The notes under the pieces: model-generated | Databases searched by the model: none | Seen by the model: the letters and a program-made list of their open reading frames with translations, nothing else | Told to the model about the DNA's origin: nothing | Source of the DNA: Leptothrix cholodnii SP-6 | GTDB lineage: Bacteria > Pseudomonadota > Gammaproteobacteria > Burkholderiales > Burkholderiaceae_C | Direction of reading: 5' to 3' | Assembly: GCF_000019785.1 (NCBI RefSeq) | Contig: NC_010524.1 | Span: 868,001-932,000 of the forward strand | Length of the DNA stretch: 64,000 nucleotides | Part shown: piece by piece, positions 63,501-64,000 of the stretch | How the letters are laid out: each line of letters starts with the position of its first letter | Position numbering within the stretch: the stretch's first letter is position 1 | Made by a program: the position numbers and the translations under genes

Positions 63501-64000
63501 GGCTTGGCTCCCGATGCGGCGGTGTTGATCTCGGGGTCGGACCGGTAGGCGGTCACGACGAAACCGAAGGGGTTCTCCAGGCGGTCGGCTTCCTTGCTCA
63601 GCGCCTGGGGCTGGTACTGGAAGACGACGCTGGCGACGTGGCGGGTCACGACCTCGGCCAGGTTGCGGTCGGTCTGCCGCACGGCCTTGTCGTAGGTGAC
63701 GGTGGCGTCACCGCGGTTGCCCTTGCGGCCGGTCGGCGAGAGCCGCACGCCGACGATGCGGATGCGCCAGTCCTCGCTGGCGCCGAGCTTCTTCTGCAGT
63801 GCCGCGTCGCCTTCGAACAGCCGCGCGTAGTCCCCGAACACCGGCTGCGCCGCCATGCGCGCAACCTGGTCGAAGTCGCGCTGCAGGAACATCCAGCTGT
63901 AGCCCTCGCGGGCCCGCACGAAGGCGGCGAGGTTGTGCTTGTCCAGCGCCTCCATCGTCGGAATGGTCTCGACGTCCAGGCGCTGCTGGATCGTAGTCTC
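63497..64000 (-). CDS. virB8: VirB8/TrbF-type inner-membrane channel protein, partial
   Basis: The last ~167 residues are present; the start lies past the window edge. Translation from 64000 gives ETTIQQRLDVETIPTMEALD, followed by KHNLAAFVRAREGYSWMFLQRDFDQVARMA, a VirB8 periplasmic domain. It ends with RLENPFGFVVTAYRSDPEI, the typical VirB8 C-terminus. It assembles the inner-membrane side of the channel. The membrane helix and start are not in view. Confidence 0.9.
   Translation of the reverse strand, partial: ETTIQQRLDVETIPTMEALDKHNLAAFVRAREGYSWMFLQRDFDQVARMAAQPVFGDYARLFEGDAALQKKLGASEDWRIRIVGVRLSPTGRKGNRGDATVTYDKAVRQTDRNLAEVVTRHVASVVFQYQPQALSKEADRLENPFGFVVTAYRSDPEINTAASGAKP

Overview
The window is GC-rich, densely packed DNA with mostly AGGAG-type ribosome binding sites. 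Its gene content (TRAP and ABC uptake, TonB receptors, beta-ketoadipate genes, PQQ dehydrogenases, sigma-54 activators) points to a catabolically versatile betaproteobacterium, probably of the Burkholderiales. That placement is inferred from style and content, not from a marker gene. No rRNA, tRNA, CRISPR array or insertion sequence was seen.

Positions 1-11100 (minus strand) form a LacI-controlled uptake island. A TonB-dependent receptor, a cytoplasmic-type GH3 glycosidase and an MFS permease lie in front of a LacI-type regulator cut by the window edge. A separate tonB-exbB-exbD-exbD-TPR-esterase-hydrolase operon lies upstream. Both operons start with nearly the same palindrome (TGTTAWCGATAACA, at 5501 and 11082), so one LacI protein probably controls the receptor and its private energy-transducing complex.

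Positions 11500-22184 form an IclR-controlled organic-acid island. A class III CoA-transferase, a hotdog-fold acyl-CoA dehydratase and an SDR diverge from a VOC protein, a TRAP transporter (DctP plus fused DctQM), an epimerase, a second SDR, a cupin, an ABM monooxygenase and a hemerythrin-like protein. The substrate is unknown. Positions 22213-23892 hold a LysR/tautomerase pair and a GFA-family protein.

Positions 23945-30019 hold the hydroxyquinol/beta-ketoadipate lower pathway: intradiol dioxygenase, PcaI, PcaJ and PcaF on the minus strand, LysR, Dabb protein and maleylacetate reductase on the plus strand. Positions 30088-36399 are a sugar or cyclitol module: two Gfo/Idh oxidoreductases, a TIM-barrel isomerase and a three-gene ABC importer.

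Positions 36419-55005 are the most interesting part. A sigma-54 (AcoR-type) activator sits between two target units. To its left is an 11.7-kb minus-strand run: flavin reductase, luciferase-like monooxygenase, two PQQ dehydrogenases each with a cytochrome c, acyl-CoA dehydrogenase, CoA-transferase, FadB-like enzyme and a second 3-oxoadipyl-CoA thiolase. To its right are ribBA, an aldehyde dehydrogenase and etfBA. Both sides carry the same array of TGTCGCA boxes with identical spacing and a matching -24/-12 promoter. Together the enzymes could take a cyclic or terminal alcohol through ketone/lactone or aldehyde steps to adipyl-CoA and then to succinyl-CoA plus acetyl-CoA, with flavin supply and electron transfer co-regulated.

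Positions 56059-64000 (minus strand) are conjugation genes: virB8 (cut by the edge), virB9, virB10, virB11, virD4, an OmpA-like lipoprotein and an LPD7-type protein. The catabolic block therefore lies next to, or inside, an integrative conjugative element.
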